Positions 54,822 to 63,425 of a stretch of 64,000 nt of DNA are shown here, one piece after another. Made by a program: the position numbers and the translations under genes. The DNA is from Rheinheimera lutimaris. GTDB lineage: Bacteria > Pseudomonadota > Gammaproteobacteria > Enterobacterales > Alteromonadaceae. The notes under the pieces were generated by a model that was not told where the DNA came from, made no database searches, and worked only from the letters and a program-made list of their open reading frames with translations. The stretch's first letter is position 1. Each line of letters opens with the position of its first letter. The stretch lies in the NCBI RefSeq assembly GCF_013283795.1, contig NZ_JABSOD010000005.1, positions 172,714 through 236,713 on the forward strand. Direction: 5' to 3'.

Positions 54822-55247
54822 TTAGTTTGCCTGGCCTAAGCGCAAGGTGCGCATGACCATTTGCTTGGCCGCTTCGGCGGTTTGCACATTGGTTTCATAA
54901 GATTGCGATGCCGACATCATGTTCGCCATCTCTTCCATAATGTTGATATTGGGCTTGTAGATATAGCCGTTTTCATCCGCCAGCGGATGATTGGGCGCAT
55001 ATTCCACATTTAACGGCGCATCGGATTCAACAATACCTAACACCTTAACACCAACGCTGGCATCACCCTGTTGCCGCTTAGCCTCTGACAACTCGGCAGC
55101 GAATACCGGGTGACGGCCACGATAGGTTTGGTCCACACTGCTGCTGACACTGTTAGCGTTGGCAATGTTACTGGCGGTGGTATTCATCCGTACCGACTGG
55201 GCTGTCATGCCGCTGCCACTGATATCAAAAATATTGAATGCACTCAT
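54822..55247 (-). CDS. flgC: FlgC, proximal rod protein
   Basis: Proximal rod subunit, 141 aa, starting SAFNIFDISGSGMTAQSVRM with the rod motif ASNIANANSVSSSVDQTYRG and ending with the helix SQSYETNVQTAEAAKQMVMR. Normal length; flgB ends 2 nt before it begins. Confidence 0.97.
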   Translation of the reverse strand: MSAFNIFDISGSGMTAQSVRMNTTASNIANANSVSSSVDQTYRGRHPVFAAELSEAKRQQGDASVGVKVLGIVESDAPLNVEYAPNHPLADENGYIYKPNINIMEEMANMMSASQSYETNVQTAEAAKQMVMRTLRLGQAN

Positions 55248-55249
55248 GA

Positions 55250-55651
55250 TTATTGTCCTCCGCCGGTAATGGCTTTTTTCAGGCCACTGATACGGGAATT
55301 AAGAAAGCTCATACTGGTTTGGTATTCCAGACTGTTTTGCATCACGGCGTTACGCTCGCGATGAATGTCTACGCTGTTGCCATCACCGGTGTCGGGTTGA
55401 TCCGGGTTGCGAAATTGGGTTTCGTGCCGTGCGGCGGTAGAGATATGAAAGTGCTTTTCATGGGTTCGCGCCATAGCGCCGGATTGACGTGCTTTGGCAT
55501 TATTCAGCGCTTGCTGAAAATCCACGTCTTTGGCTTTATAGCCGGGCGTGTCTGCATTGGCGATATTTTCTGCTAATACCTGAGCCCGCCGATCACGAAC
55601 CAGCATGGCTTCAGGGTGCATACCAAATGCTTTTTCAAAACTGATTGCCAT
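55250..55651 (-). CDS. flgB: FlgB, proximal rod protein
   Basis: Rod base subunit, 133 aa, with AENIANADTPGYKAKDVDFQ and the C-terminal YQTSMSFLNSRISGLKKAI. First gene of the flgBCDE unit. GAGGTGG lies 6 nt before the ATG, and the sigma-54 promoter about 40 nt before it. Confidence 0.97.
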   Translation of the reverse strand: MAISFEKAFGMHPEAMLVRDRRAQVLAENIANADTPGYKAKDVDFQQALNNAKARQSGAMARTHEKHFHISTAARHETQFRNPDQPDTGDGNSVDIHRERNAVMQNSLEYQTSMSFLNSRISGLKKAITGGGQ

Positions 55652-55688
55652 TTTTTTGCCACCTCTGAATTACCGATGGCAAAACAAA

Positions 55689-55704
55689 TGCAAAACTCAG
55701 GCCA
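55689..55704 (-). promoter_or_regulatory. sigma-54 promoter of flgBCDE
   Basis: Minus-strand TGGCCTGAGTTTTGCA matches the -24/-12 pattern with exact spacing and an intact GC. It shares the TTGGCCTG block with the flgF promoter. Confidence 0.8.
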
Positions 55705-55726
55705 AATATTTTAAGAAGGGAGCATG

Positions 55727-56560
55727 CTAGGTCTTTTTACGGTAAATAATACCCGGATTACAGCGGATCATCTCAAAATCGCTGTTAACGCTAGATAAGG
55801 ACTCGGACGCACCGAGAAATAAATAGCCTTTCGGGTTCAGTGATTGGGCGAACTGGCGGATAATTTTTGCTTTTACATCAGCAGAGAAGTAAATAAGCAC
55901 ATTGCGGCAAAAAATAATGTCGAATTTACCCAACAGAGTGTAACTATCCAACAGGTTAAGATGACGAAAGCTGACGTTTTTGCGCACCGGGTCTTTTACC
56001 CGCATCATGCCTTTGCCACTGTCTTCAAAAAACTTACTGCGCCGCTCCGGCGATAAACCGCGTGATAGCGCAAGGCCGTCGTATTCACCGCGCTGGCAGT
56101 GTTCGAGCATGGTATTGGAAATATCGGTGCCGAGGATATTAACCCCCAGACTAAAGGCGCCGGGCCGGGCTTGCTGATATTCCATTGCCGTCATAGCAAT
56201 AGAATACGGCTCCTGGCCGCTGGAGCTGGCAGCTGACCAAATTTTGACGGTGCGGCAAGTTTTTTCCAGCTCCGGCAAAATTTGTTTTTTTAGCAGCTCA
56301 TACGGATAGGTATCACGAAACCATAATGTTTCATTGGTCGTCATGGCATCAATAACAGCAGACCGTAGCTGACGTTCAAACGGGCTTAACGTCTTACTGA
56401 CCAACTCAGACAGTGACGCCACAGAAAAACGTTGCATCAAAGGACCAAGCCGGCTTTTTACCAGATACTGCTTGTTTTCACCCAACACAATACCGCACTG
56501 TTGCTCCAGAAAATCGCGGAACAACACATATTCTTTATCTTGCAGGTCTTTATTTGGCAC
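55727..56560 (-). CDS. cheR: CheR, chemoreceptor methyltransferase
   Basis: Methylates glutamates of chemoreceptors with SAM. The 277 aa comprise the N-terminal helical domain (YVLFRDFLEQQCGIVLGENK) and the catalytic part with IWSAASSSGQEPYSIAMTA (motif I, about 108-126), ILGTDISNTMLE and FDIIFCRNVLIYFS. GTG start with AAGGAT upstream. The cheV-cheR pair beside flgB is the order found in Vibrio, Shewanella and relatives. Expressed as a unit with cheV (16 nt apart). Confidence 0.96.
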   Translation of the reverse strand: MPNKDLQDKEYVLFRDFLEQQCGIVLGENKQYLVKSRLGPLMQRFSVASLSELVSKTLSPFERQLRSAVIDAMTTNETLWFRDTYPYELLKKQILPELEKTCRTVKIWSAASSSGQEPYSIAMTAMEYQQARPGAFSLGVNILGTDISNTMLEHCQRGEYDGLALSRGLSPERRSKFFEDSGKGMMRVKDPVRKNVSFRHLNLLDSYTLLGKFDIIFCRNVLIYFSADVKAKIIRQFAQSLNPKGYLFLGASESLSSVNSDFEMIRCNPGIIYRKKT

Positions 56561-56576
56561 CGGTTATCCTTAACGA

Positions 56577-57506
56577 TTAATCAGCATGCAGCCACTTTTC
56601 TACAGAACCGGCTAACTCGTCCGGATTAAATTTAGCGATAAAATCATCTGCGCCAACTTTTTGTACCATTTGCTGATTAAATACACCGCTGAGCGAAGTA
56701 TGCAAAATGACATGCAATTTCTTTAATTTCGGCTCCAGCTTAATCTCGGCTGTCAGGGTATAGCCGTCCATTTCCGGCATTTCTATATCAGAAATCAGTA
56801 AACCGATTTTTTCCGTTACCGACTCCTTGCACTCTTTTGCCACTTGCTGCAAATACTCCAGCGCTTCGCGGCCATTATTTACCAGGTGCATCTTTACACC
56901 TAACACCTCAAGCGCTCGTTTTACCTGGTTACGAGCTACAGCAGAGTCATCTGCTATCAAAATAAGCCTTTCTCCAAGGTCAGCACTAATACTTTGCGTG
57001 TCTAACTCTTTGGTAAGAGCGGTAGGTGACGGCGAAATTTCTTCCAGAATTTTTTCCACGTCAAGAATTTCAACCAGCTCTTTGTCTATCTCGGTTACCG
57101 CAGTAAGGTAGCTCTGCTTGCCACTGGTGCCCTTGGGCGGCGGCATAATAGCTTCCCAGTTAATATTAATAATGCGTTCGACCGAATTAACCAAAAAGCC
57201 CTGAACCGAACGGTTATACTCTGCAATCACAATAAAACTGTCTTTGGTATTTTCAATGGCCTTGCCGCCGGTGGCCAGGCTTAAATCAATAACTGAAATA
57301 GTCTGGCCACGAATATGGGCAATACCGCGCACAAACTTATTTTGCCTCGGAATAGCCGTTAACGGCGGGCACTGTAACACTTCGCGCACCTTAAACACAT
57401 TGATACCGTAGCGCTGACGGCCTGCCAGCTTAAACAGCAACAACTCAAGCCGGTTTTGCCCGACTAACCGGGTGCGCTGGTTTACCGAGTCCAGAATACT
57501 CGCCAT
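56577..57506 (-). CDS. cheV: CheV, chemotaxis coupling protein
   Basis: CheW-like adaptor fused to a response-regulator receiver. It has 309 aa. The ATG at 57506 (MASILDSVNQRTRLVGQ) is preferred because GAGGAG stands 6 nt ahead and this is the usual CheV beginning; an ATG at 57527 lies upstream. The CheW part covers about residues 20-155 and the receiver about 180-300, with the Asp pair in LILIADDSAV and phospho-acceptor Asp at about 240 in LLISDIEMPEMDG. It couples receptors to CheA, which is encoded outside the window. Confidence 0.95.
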   Translation of the reverse strand: MASILDSVNQRTRLVGQNRLELLLFKLAGRQRYGINVFKVREVLQCPPLTAIPRQNKFVRGIAHIRGQTISVIDLSLATGGKAIENTKDSFIVIAEYNRSVQGFLVNSVERIININWEAIMPPPKGTSGKQSYLTAVTEIDKELVEILDVEKILEEISPSPTALTKELDTQSISADLGERLILIADDSAVARNQVKRALEVLGVKMHLVNNGREALEYLQQVAKECKESVTEKIGLLISDIEMPEMDGYTLTAEIKLEPKLKKLHVILHTSLSGVFNQQMVQKVGADDFIAKFNPDELAGSVEKWLHAD

Positions 57507-57637
57507 CGGCAACTCCTCTATATACATTCAGGATCGATTCTTGCTTAGTGTCACAACACAAAGCGGTTATCTAGCTATAGCGTCAACTTTTTGCGCTATG
57601 TTATAACCCCTGGCCAATAAAGCATAGCCGAAACCTT

Positions 57638-58348
57638 ATGAAAAAGTACGAAAATTTATTTAAACAGACACTTACCGTTACTGTTGCCGCATTATGCTTT
57701 AGCAATACAGTGCGCGCCGCCGACCCGCAAAGTTATACTCCGGGTCAATTGACTGAGCTTGCCGCAACCTGGCTGGAACAACAGGTAGAGGAACGCCTGG
57801 GGGAGCTGCAGATAAACATAACACCATTGGATAACCGTATCGGTGACAAGCACTGCAGTAACCCGCTACAACTGAGTTTGTCGCAAGATATCACTCAGCG
57901 GCAAAATACCATCCAACTGCGTTGCAATACAGAACAAAGTTGGCTGCTGTATGTTCCGGTAAGAATAGACGAAATTGTCCGTACCGTGGTGATGACGCAA
58001 AATATTACTACCGGTACACTGATCAGTGCCGATATGTTGACAACAGACAGCCGTGAACGACGCTTTGTCCGCGGCAGCCTGGTTAGCGACGAAAGCCTGA
58101 TTATTGGTGCAAAAAGCAAAAAATCGCTGTCTTTAGGTCAAATTATCACCTTGCAGGATCTTTGCCTTGTCTGTAAGGGAGATGTTGTTACAATATCAGT
58201 AAGCGACAACGGACTGCAGGTAGCGGCAACCGGCATAGCACAAAATGATGGCAGCCTTGGTGATACCATCAGCGTGTTAAATCGTCAGTCGAAGCGGGCA
58301 ATAATTGCCGAGGTAACTGCCGTAAACCGTGTCAGCGTTAAATTTTGA
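57638..58348 (+). CDS. flgA: FlgA, P-ring assembly chaperone
   Basis: Periplasmic chaperone for FlgI assembly. The 236 aa have a signal peptide (to about VRA, residue 27), an N-terminal domain with CSNPLQLSLSQ, and the SAF domain (about 110-235) with VVMTQNITTGTLISADML and SKKSLSLGQIITLQDL. Normal length. Divergent from cheV; the 131 nt between them hold no promoter I could assign with confidence. Confidence 0.93.
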   Translation: MKKYENLFKQTLTVTVAALCFSNTVRAADPQSYTPGQLTELAATWLEQQVEERLGELQINITPLDNRIGDKHCSNPLQLSLSQDITQRQNTIQLRCNTEQSWLLYVPVRIDEIVRTVVMTQNITTGTLISADMLTTDSRERRFVRGSLVSDESLIIGAKSKKSLSLGQIITLQDLCLVCKGDVVTISVSDNGLQVAATGIAQNDGSLGDTISVLNRQSKRAIIAEVTAVNRVSVKF

Positions 58349-58357
58349 TTATTTTAC

Positions 58358-58384
58358 TAAAGTTTTGCTGTTTAACGCCGTTAA
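58358..58384 (+). promoter_or_regulatory. sigma-28 promoter of flgMN
   Basis: TAAAGTTT (perfect), 11 nt, GCCGTTAA (one base off). It lies 41 nt before the flgM ATG and would give the known feedback loop of FlgM on sigma-28. Confidence 0.85.
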
Positions 58385-58425
58385 CCTGAACATAAGGAAC
58401 TGTATTAAGGTGATGAGGTCCGAAC

Positions 58426-58746
58426 ATGGCTATTAATATCAACAACTTGCAAAATACGCCGCAAGTTAAAACTGACAAAGTTGAACAAAATGTTCAGCGT
58501 CAGCAGGCGACTGTGCAGCAAAATGCCAGCCAGGCTGCTAACCAGAAACAAGATTCTGTGTCTATTACCCCGCAAGCGCAGCAGTTTTCTAAACTGACTG
58601 AAAAAGCCGGTAACAGCAGTGGCATTGACCAGGAAAAGGTCGATAAAATTAAGCAGGCAATTGCTGAAGGTAAGTACAAAATTAATGTTGAGCAACTGGC
58701 GCGCCGTATTGTGCAGTTTGAAAGCGAAATATTCAGCAAAAAATGA
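58426..58746 (+). CDS. flgM: FlgM, anti-sigma-28 factor
   Basis: Holds FliA (sigma-28) inactive until it is exported through the finished hook. The 106 aa are Gln-rich and disordered in the first half, with the conserved C-terminal part DQEKVDKIKQAIAEGKYKIN (about residues 67-86) that binds sigma-28 and LARRIVQFESEIFSKK at the end. Overlaps flgN by 4 nt. Confidence 0.96.
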   Translation: MAININNLQNTPQVKTDKVEQNVQRQQATVQQNASQAANQKQDSVSITPQAQQFSKLTEKAGNSSGIDQEKVDKIKQAIAEGKYKINVEQLARRIVQFESEIFSKK

Positions 58747-59177
58747 CCGACACTGCCAGTGCCATCATCACCCTGTTAAACCAGCAACAGCAGCATCTGG
58801 ATGAGCTGCTGTTGTTGTTACGGCAAGAACTTGCCGCCCTGTCCGCCCGTGACATCGCCACGCTGGAACAATTAACCCACGCTAAAGCTGACACGCTGAA
58901 CCAACTGCAACAAACCGACAGGCGGTTGGCTGCAGCACCGGAGTTAGAACAGCACAAACAGCAGGATTGGTTTAAAGAAAAAGTCGCCGCACTGGATGTT
59001 TTGTTAGACGAGTGCAAACGCCAAAACGATATTAACCAGCAAACATTAGAGCAAAGTCAACTGACGCTGGCGCGGTTTAAAACAGAATTATTATCCAGCA
59101 GAGGCAAAGCAGGCTTAACCTATACCAGCAAAGGCAAACCTGCAGTAGAGAATAAAGGTAAGGGTATTAAAGCCTGA
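58743..59177 (+). CDS. flgN: FlgN, chaperone for FlgK and FlgL
   Basis: Export chaperone of the hook-junction proteins. The 144 aa are helical with Gln/Leu/Glu-rich coiled coil (LLNQQQQHLDELLLLLRQEL, about 10-29). Low sequence conservation is usual; the place after flgM and the ATGA overlap support the call. Confidence 0.9.
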   Translation: MTDTASAIITLLNQQQQHLDELLLLLRQELAALSARDIATLEQLTHAKADTLNQLQQTDRRLAAAPELEQHKQQDWFKEKVAALDVLLDECKRQNDINQQTLEQSQLTLARFKTELLSSRGKAGLTYTSKGKPAVENKGKGIKA

Positions 59178-59260
59178 GCAGCAAAGCTGGAACAGCCCGC
59201 TGCATCAGCCGCTCCCGCCTTACTTAGCCCCCCAGCTTAATTCCCTTTTTAATACGTTTT

Positions 59261-59722
59261 TTAATAATAGTACCGCACACTTTTAATGGTTTGTCTTGGT
59301 TTGGTGTTTTGATACACCTGATACACCTGCTCAAAATCCAACTCCAGCTCCGTAATATAGACATCATCCACCGCATAGGTTTTAACGACCTTAGCTCCGG
59401 TGATCACGCCCTGTACAGATGCTGACAGTTTTTCGTCCTGCAACACCATATTTTGCAATTTATTGCCGGCGTCAATTTTTTGGCCATGCACAATCTCAGT
59501 CAGCTCACGGTAGGCGTCTAACTTAGAGGCTTTCATCGCTGCCAGCATTTTGTGTTCGGCATTTGCCCCGTGTTGCGCACTGATAGGTGCATACCCTACC
59601 GCACGTATCAGCGGAAAGGCTTCCGGCCTGACATCGGCATACTCCACATGGCGGTTATATAAGGGTGAACAGCCGCCAAGCAGCACAACGCCAACGATAC
59701 CGGCACTTAGTAACAGCTTCAT
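59261..59722 (-). CDS. flgP: FlgP-like outer-membrane lipoprotein
   Basis: In Vibrio FlgP forms the H-ring (disk) around the basal body of sheathed polar flagella. The 153 aa have a lipoprotein signal with lipobox LLGGC (Cys about 18) and an LPP20-type domain: AVGYAPISAQHGANAEHKMLAAMKASKLDA and YITELELDFEQVYQV (landmarks at about 42-71 and 122-136). flgO, usually the partner gene, is absent here. It is read towards flgN from a sigma-54 promoter shared face to face with flgT. Confidence 0.8.
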   Translation of the reverse strand: MKLLLSAGIVGVVLLGGCSPLYNRHVEYADVRPEAFPLIRAVGYAPISAQHGANAEHKMLAAMKASKLDAYRELTEIVHGQKIDAGNKLQNMVLQDEKLSASVQGVITGAKVVKTYAVDDVYITELELDFEQVYQVYQNTKPRQTIKSVRYYY

Positions 59723-59794
59723 AATATTTCCCCTGATGGTACCTTGAGTTAAACCAGTGCTCTTTATGGTTCTCTTTAGTTCTCTTTAACTAAA

Positions 59795-59810
59795 AGCAAA
59801 ATCCGCGCCA
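59795..59810 (-). promoter_or_regulatory. sigma-54 promoter of flgP
   Basis: Minus-strand TGGCGCGGATTTTGCT differs from TGGCACG-N4-TTGCT by one base, with correct spacing. The flgP start is about 73 nt away. Confidence 0.82.
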
Positions 59811-59816
59811 GCATTC

Positions 59817-59832
59817 AGGCATGTATTTTGCT
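59817..59832 (+). promoter_or_regulatory. sigma-54 promoter of flgT
   Basis: AGGCATGTATTTTGCT keeps the GG and TTGCT blocks at exact spacing, on the opposite strand six bases from the flgP promoter. About 45 nt before the flgT ATG. Confidence 0.65.
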
Positions 59833-59877
59833 TATTTAATTATCAAGATTAAAACGCTGGCTATGGCTAAGGAAGTT

Positions 59878-61017
59878 ATGAAAAATCATGTTATGTTCAG
59901 TGTACTTGCCTGGACGCTTTTCAGTACCGGCCTGAGTGCTGATTGGTATGAAGCCACCGGCCAGGCCATTGTTGAGCAAGGCAATACCGAAGCCGCCAGA
60001 CAAGCCGCTATTGATGATGCGGTAAAACGCGCCGCATTGTTTGCCGGCGCCAGCCTCAGCAGCACGCAGCAAATGCTTAACGGCGTGTTGCAGACAGAGC
60101 AGCTTGGCGTAGTTAGTAACGGCGAAATTAAGCAGTTGCAACTGCTGTCAGAAAGCCGCAGCGGCAATGTCATCAGCGTTAGCATACGGGTAGATATAGA
60201 ACCCCAGTTGTCCGGCTGCGTTGGCAACACTTACCGCAAACCCTTATTGCTGGGCGAGGTGCAACTGCGCGCCAGGCAAGATGCTATTTATGGCCGGCTA
60301 TTCGAATTAGGTATCGACGCCACAACGCAACTGGAGCGCCATTTACGTGACTACAGCCCAACCGCACTGGTAACCCGCTTTAGCCACAGCATAACGCCAC
60401 AGCAACTGGTATACCCGGATACTGACCGTTTATTTAACGACGGCCACCGTTATGTGCTCAGTGCCGCTATCAACGATTTATCGCTCGGCCAAACCACCAG
60501 CCGCTTCTGGCAGCAAGATCAGAAAGAGCGCTTCTTCGCGATAGAAATCACACTGTATGACTTATTCGAGCAAAGTACAGTGCATCAGCAGGAGTACCGT
60601 ACCAGTGCCTCCTGGCCTTATAAAAGCAACAATACTCCGCTTAGCCACAGTCAGGCATTCTGGCAAATGCCCTATGGCCAAAAAATCGACCAGGTACTGC
60701 AAGCCGTGGCTGAAGATGTACAGCAACAGCTGCAATGCGAACCGCTACTCAGCACGGTAGTTCAGGTAAAAAACAACCAGATCACACTGGCACTGGGCGA
60801 AATGCATGGTTTACAGCAAGGTGACGAACTGCAGCTGTTTCAGTTGCAACGCAACCCCGGCAGTCCGCAGATAAAACGCCTGTTACAAAGCCCGGTTAAG
60901 TTGCAGGTAACAAACCTGAACGATCGTAACGCGCAGGCCGTCAGTACAGAGCAACAACTATTGCAACATATTCAACCGGGTGATGTGGTAAGTGTACGGA
61001 AAAGCAGCGGTTATTAA
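59878..61017 (+). CDS. flgT: FlgT, T-ring/H-ring assembly protein
   Basis: Periplasmic protein that in Vibrio builds the H-ring and helps the T-ring. The 379 aa start MKNHVMFSVLAWTLFSTGLSA, a signal peptide, with AAGGAA just ahead; an ATG at 59821 lies inside the promoter and is not used. Conserved N-terminal part: WYEATGQAIVEQGNTEAARQ and AIDDAVKRAALFAGA. The C-terminal domain (about 290-375) resembles a small SH3-like fold. Normal length (Vibrio about 377 aa). Confidence 0.86.
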   Translation: MKNHVMFSVLAWTLFSTGLSADWYEATGQAIVEQGNTEAARQAAIDDAVKRAALFAGASLSSTQQMLNGVLQTEQLGVVSNGEIKQLQLLSESRSGNVISVSIRVDIEPQLSGCVGNTYRKPLLLGEVQLRARQDAIYGRLFELGIDATTQLERHLRDYSPTALVTRFSHSITPQQLVYPDTDRLFNDGHRYVLSAAINDLSLGQTTSRFWQQDQKERFFAIEITLYDLFEQSTVHQQEYRTSASWPYKSNNTPLSHSQAFWQMPYGQKIDQVLQAVAEDVQQQLQCEPLLSTVVQVKNNQITLALGEMHGLQQGDELQLFQLQRNPGSPQIKRLLQSPVKLQVTNLNDRNAQAVSTEQQLLQHIQPGDVVSVRKSSGY

Positions 61018-61065
61018 CAGCTCAGGTTCCCAACGCCGGCGCTCTCTGCTACACTTTCGCGCCGT

Positions 61066-61140
61066 TGCCCCATAGTTAAATGGATATAACGGCCCCCTCC
61101 TAAGGGGCAGTTGCAGGTTCGATTCCTGCTGGGGCAGCCA
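61066..61140 (+). tRNA. tRNA-Arg (anticodon CCU)
   Basis: 75 nt folding as a full cloverleaf: acceptor TGCCCCA/TGGGGCA with discriminator G and encoded CCA, D stem GTTA/TAAC, anticodon stem GCCCC/GGGGC with loop CTCCTAA (anticodon CCT), T stem GCAGG/CCTGC with loop TTCGATT. It reads AGG codons. It is close to E. coli argW, a known phage integration site, but no integrase or repeat was seen behind it. Confidence 0.95.
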
Positions 61141-61271
61141 AAAGACAGTACATCCCCGTCATATATGGTCTGATTCTCTTGAAAACCACGTGTACCTTTA
61201 ATTGTTTCCGCCGCTTTCTCAAACAACTTTTCCATGCAAAGCTTGTTGTGCATAGCAGCGTTTGCGTGCTC

Positions 61272-61293
61272 CCGGCAGAAAAGTTTCTGCCGG
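61272..61293. terminator. Inverted repeat between the tRNA gene and hemN
   Basis: CCGGCAGAAA and TTTCTGCCGG pair over a short loop, 19 nt beyond the hemN stop. No T run follows. It probably ends hemN transcription; it could act in both directions. Confidence 0.5.
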
Positions 61294-61311
61294 ACTTACC
61301 TGTACAGCGTC

Positions 61312-62685
61312 TTAAACTACCTTAGAGTACTGTTGCCCTCCCGGCGCTAAATATGCATCAAAACAAGCACAGATGCTGCGAACCCATAGCCGGCCTGCGT
61401 GGGTAACTTTAATACGCTCAGCGTATATCTCAACCAGACCGTCCTCCATAAACGGCTGCAAGCGTGCTAAGGCATCGGCGAAATATTGCCAAAAACCATT
61501 CACCCGCCATTTATGACTAAAAGCTTCGATGTTCAACTCAAAGTGACAGATAAGCTGGCTGATTAACGCGGCGCGCAGTTTATCGTCGGCATTTAAACTA
61601 AAGCCGCGCTCTACAGGCAAATCGCCGGCACTAATCGCCGTATAGTAGGCTGGCAAGTCTTTACTGTTTTGCCACAGTACCCCGCTTACCTGGCTGATGC
61701 CGGAAACGCCCAGGGCAATTAGCGCATCCTGGCCGGCGCTGGTATAGCCCTGAAAATTACGCTGCAGCTTACCGGCCTGTTGCGCTTTGGCTAGTGCATC
61801 GTCCGGCCTTGCAAAGTGATCCATACCAATAAACTGATAGCCTGCGCCGACAAAGCGGTTTATCGCCAGCTGCATCAGCTCAAGCTTTAACGGCGCATCC
61901 GGCAGGCTGGCATCGCTTATTTTACGCTGAGCAGCAAAGCGCTGCGGCAGATGCGCATAGCTAAATAACGAGATACGATCCGGGTTTAAACGGATAATTT
62001 CCTCTATTGTTTCGCTAAAGCTGACTGCTTGCTGATACGGCAGGCCGTAAATCAGGTCAAGATTAATTGAGCTAAAGCCGAGCGTTCGGCTAAGCTGCAC
62101 CTGATGGCGGATAAGGTCGGTATCCTGCACGCGGTTAATGGCAATCTGCACTTTTTCGTCCAAATCCTGCACGCCAAAGCTGACCCGGTTAAACCCCAAC
62201 GTGCGTAAATGCCGCAGCTTAGCGTCACTGCAACTGCGAGGGTCTATTTCAATACTGATTTCAGCATCCGGGTTAATGCTAAAGTACTTGTGCAACAATG
62301 CCATTAAGCGGCTTAGCTGCAGTTCGGTTAAAAATGTCGGCGTGCCGCCGCCCAAATGCAGTTGGTTAATACGCTTAGTGTCCAGCAACGGCGCATAAAA
62401 CGCCATCTCCTGAGCTAACGCATCCAGATAAGTATCAGCTTTATGCTGATGTCGGGTCACTACTTTATTGCAGCCGCAGTAGTAGCACAGCTTATGGCAG
62501 AACGGGATATGCAGGTACAGGCTTAGCTCGTTTAAGCTTTGGCTGATGGCAGTTTGGATCTGTGTTTGCTCAAAATCGGTGCTTAGTGCCAGCGCGGTGG
62601 GGTAAGAAGTATAACGCGGGCCGTTAATATTGTACTTGCCAATTAACTGTGGGTCCCACTGCAGCTTGTTTATATCCGGCGCCAT
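61312..62685 (-). CDS. hemN: HemN, oxygen-independent coproporphyrinogen III oxidase
   Basis: Radical-SAM enzyme converting coproporphyrinogen III to protoporphyrinogen IX without oxygen. The 457 aa match E. coli HemN in length. The cluster motif is CHKLCYYCGC with Cys at about 63, 67 and 70. GGGTPTFL and the C-terminal HemN domain (about 360-440) follow. The 177 nt upstream contain a TATACT -10-like element and two copies of the palindrome CTTAGCTAAG but no clear FNR site. Confidence 0.97.
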   Translation of the reverse strand: MAPDINKLQWDPQLIGKYNINGPRYTSYPTALALSTDFEQTQIQTAISQSLNELSLYLHIPFCHKLCYYCGCNKVVTRHQHKADTYLDALAQEMAFYAPLLDTKRINQLHLGGGTPTFLTELQLSRLMALLHKYFSINPDAEISIEIDPRSCSDAKLRHLRTLGFNRVSFGVQDLDEKVQIAINRVQDTDLIRHQVQLSRTLGFSSINLDLIYGLPYQQAVSFSETIEEIIRLNPDRISLFSYAHLPQRFAAQRKISDASLPDAPLKLELMQLAINRFVGAGYQFIGMDHFARPDDALAKAQQAGKLQRNFQGYTSAGQDALIALGVSGISQVSGVLWQNSKDLPAYYTAISAGDLPVERGFSLNADDKLRAALISQLICHFELNIEAFSHKWRVNGFWQYFADALARLQPFMEDGLVEIYAERIKVTHAGRLWVRSICACFDAYLAPGGQQYSKVV

Positions 62686-62862
62686 CTGTACCTCTGTTAT
62701 TACACTTAGCTAAGGTTGCAAAGCGCTAGTATAGAGCCGGTTTAGCGTGTTAACTTTGATCTGCCGCAGCTTAACGAAGGAGTATCTGCACACCACACCT
62801 TTGCAGCAAAACGTTTTAGTGGCAACGGGCGGAATAGCTTAGCTAAGCTGATTATTTCAGCC

Positions 62863-63396
62863 TTATTCCACCTGTTTACAGCGGAAACTCTGCCTGCTGA
62901 TGCTGACACTGGCCGGTGCAGTCAGTTTAACCTGATATAACAGATCATAGTCTTGCTCTGTCAGCGCAGCCATGGCGATACCGCTTAACTGCTTCACTAA
63001 CTCAGGCACCGTATTGCTGTGCCCGACCACTAATACCGGCAAGGTTTGCGCCTTTAACTGCGATAGCAAAACCTCTGGCTGACGTGGATCGTACTGCGTT
63101 ATATCAAGCTGCTGCTGTTGAGCCACTGCAGCGGCAGTTTGCTGTGTGCGCTGATAGGGTGTGGCATAAACTGCGGCCAATTTAACGCCCGCCAGGCTGG
63201 TCGCCAGGGCTTCGGCACGCGCCTGACCACAGGCAGTAAGCGCCGGATCTTTGTCTGCAATGTGTTTTTCAGCATGGCGTACTAAATACACTGTGTCAGC
63301 CAAAGCCGGCGCTACACAAAGGGCCGGAAAAATACCAGGCAGGCAAGCCAATTTGGCTACTATGGCTACCGGTTTTATCAATCGTCGTAGTTTCAT
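62863..63396 (-). CDS. Secreted histidine phosphatase family protein
   Basis: Phosphatase of the SixA/phosphoglycerate-mutase superfamily. The 177 aa have an N-terminal signal peptide (about residues 1-33), unlike cytoplasmic SixA, then TVYLVRHAEK with the catalytic His at about 41, the Arg pair in YATPYQRTQQTA and the second His in VLVVGHSNTVPEL. Substrate unknown; a periplasmic location is likely. Confidence 0.85.
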   Translation of the reverse strand: MKLRRLIKPVAIVAKLACLPGIFPALCVAPALADTVYLVRHAEKHIADKDPALTACGQARAEALATSLAGVKLAAVYATPYQRTQQTAAAVAQQQQLDITQYDPRQPEVLLSQLKAQTLPVLVVGHSNTVPELVKQLSGIAMAALTEQDYDLLYQVKLTAPASVSISRQSFRCKQVE

Positions 63397-63425
63397 CTCA
63401 ATCCAATTTTTGAGTTTGCCAGCGG

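Noticed and set aside
59821..61017. FlgT starting at the upstream ATG 59821
   Set aside because: That ATG lies inside the sigma-54 element; the ATG at 59878 has a Shine-Dalgarno site and starts a proper signal peptide.
61014..61253. 79-aa open frame on the minus strand
   Set aside because: It lies across the tRNA-Arg gene and its product contains the SRNRTCN-type sequence that antisense tRNA frames produce; no ribosome-binding site.
61141..61311. Possible phage or island attachment site behind the tRNA-Arg gene
   Set aside because: No second copy of the tRNA 3' end and no integrase in the window; hemN follows normally.
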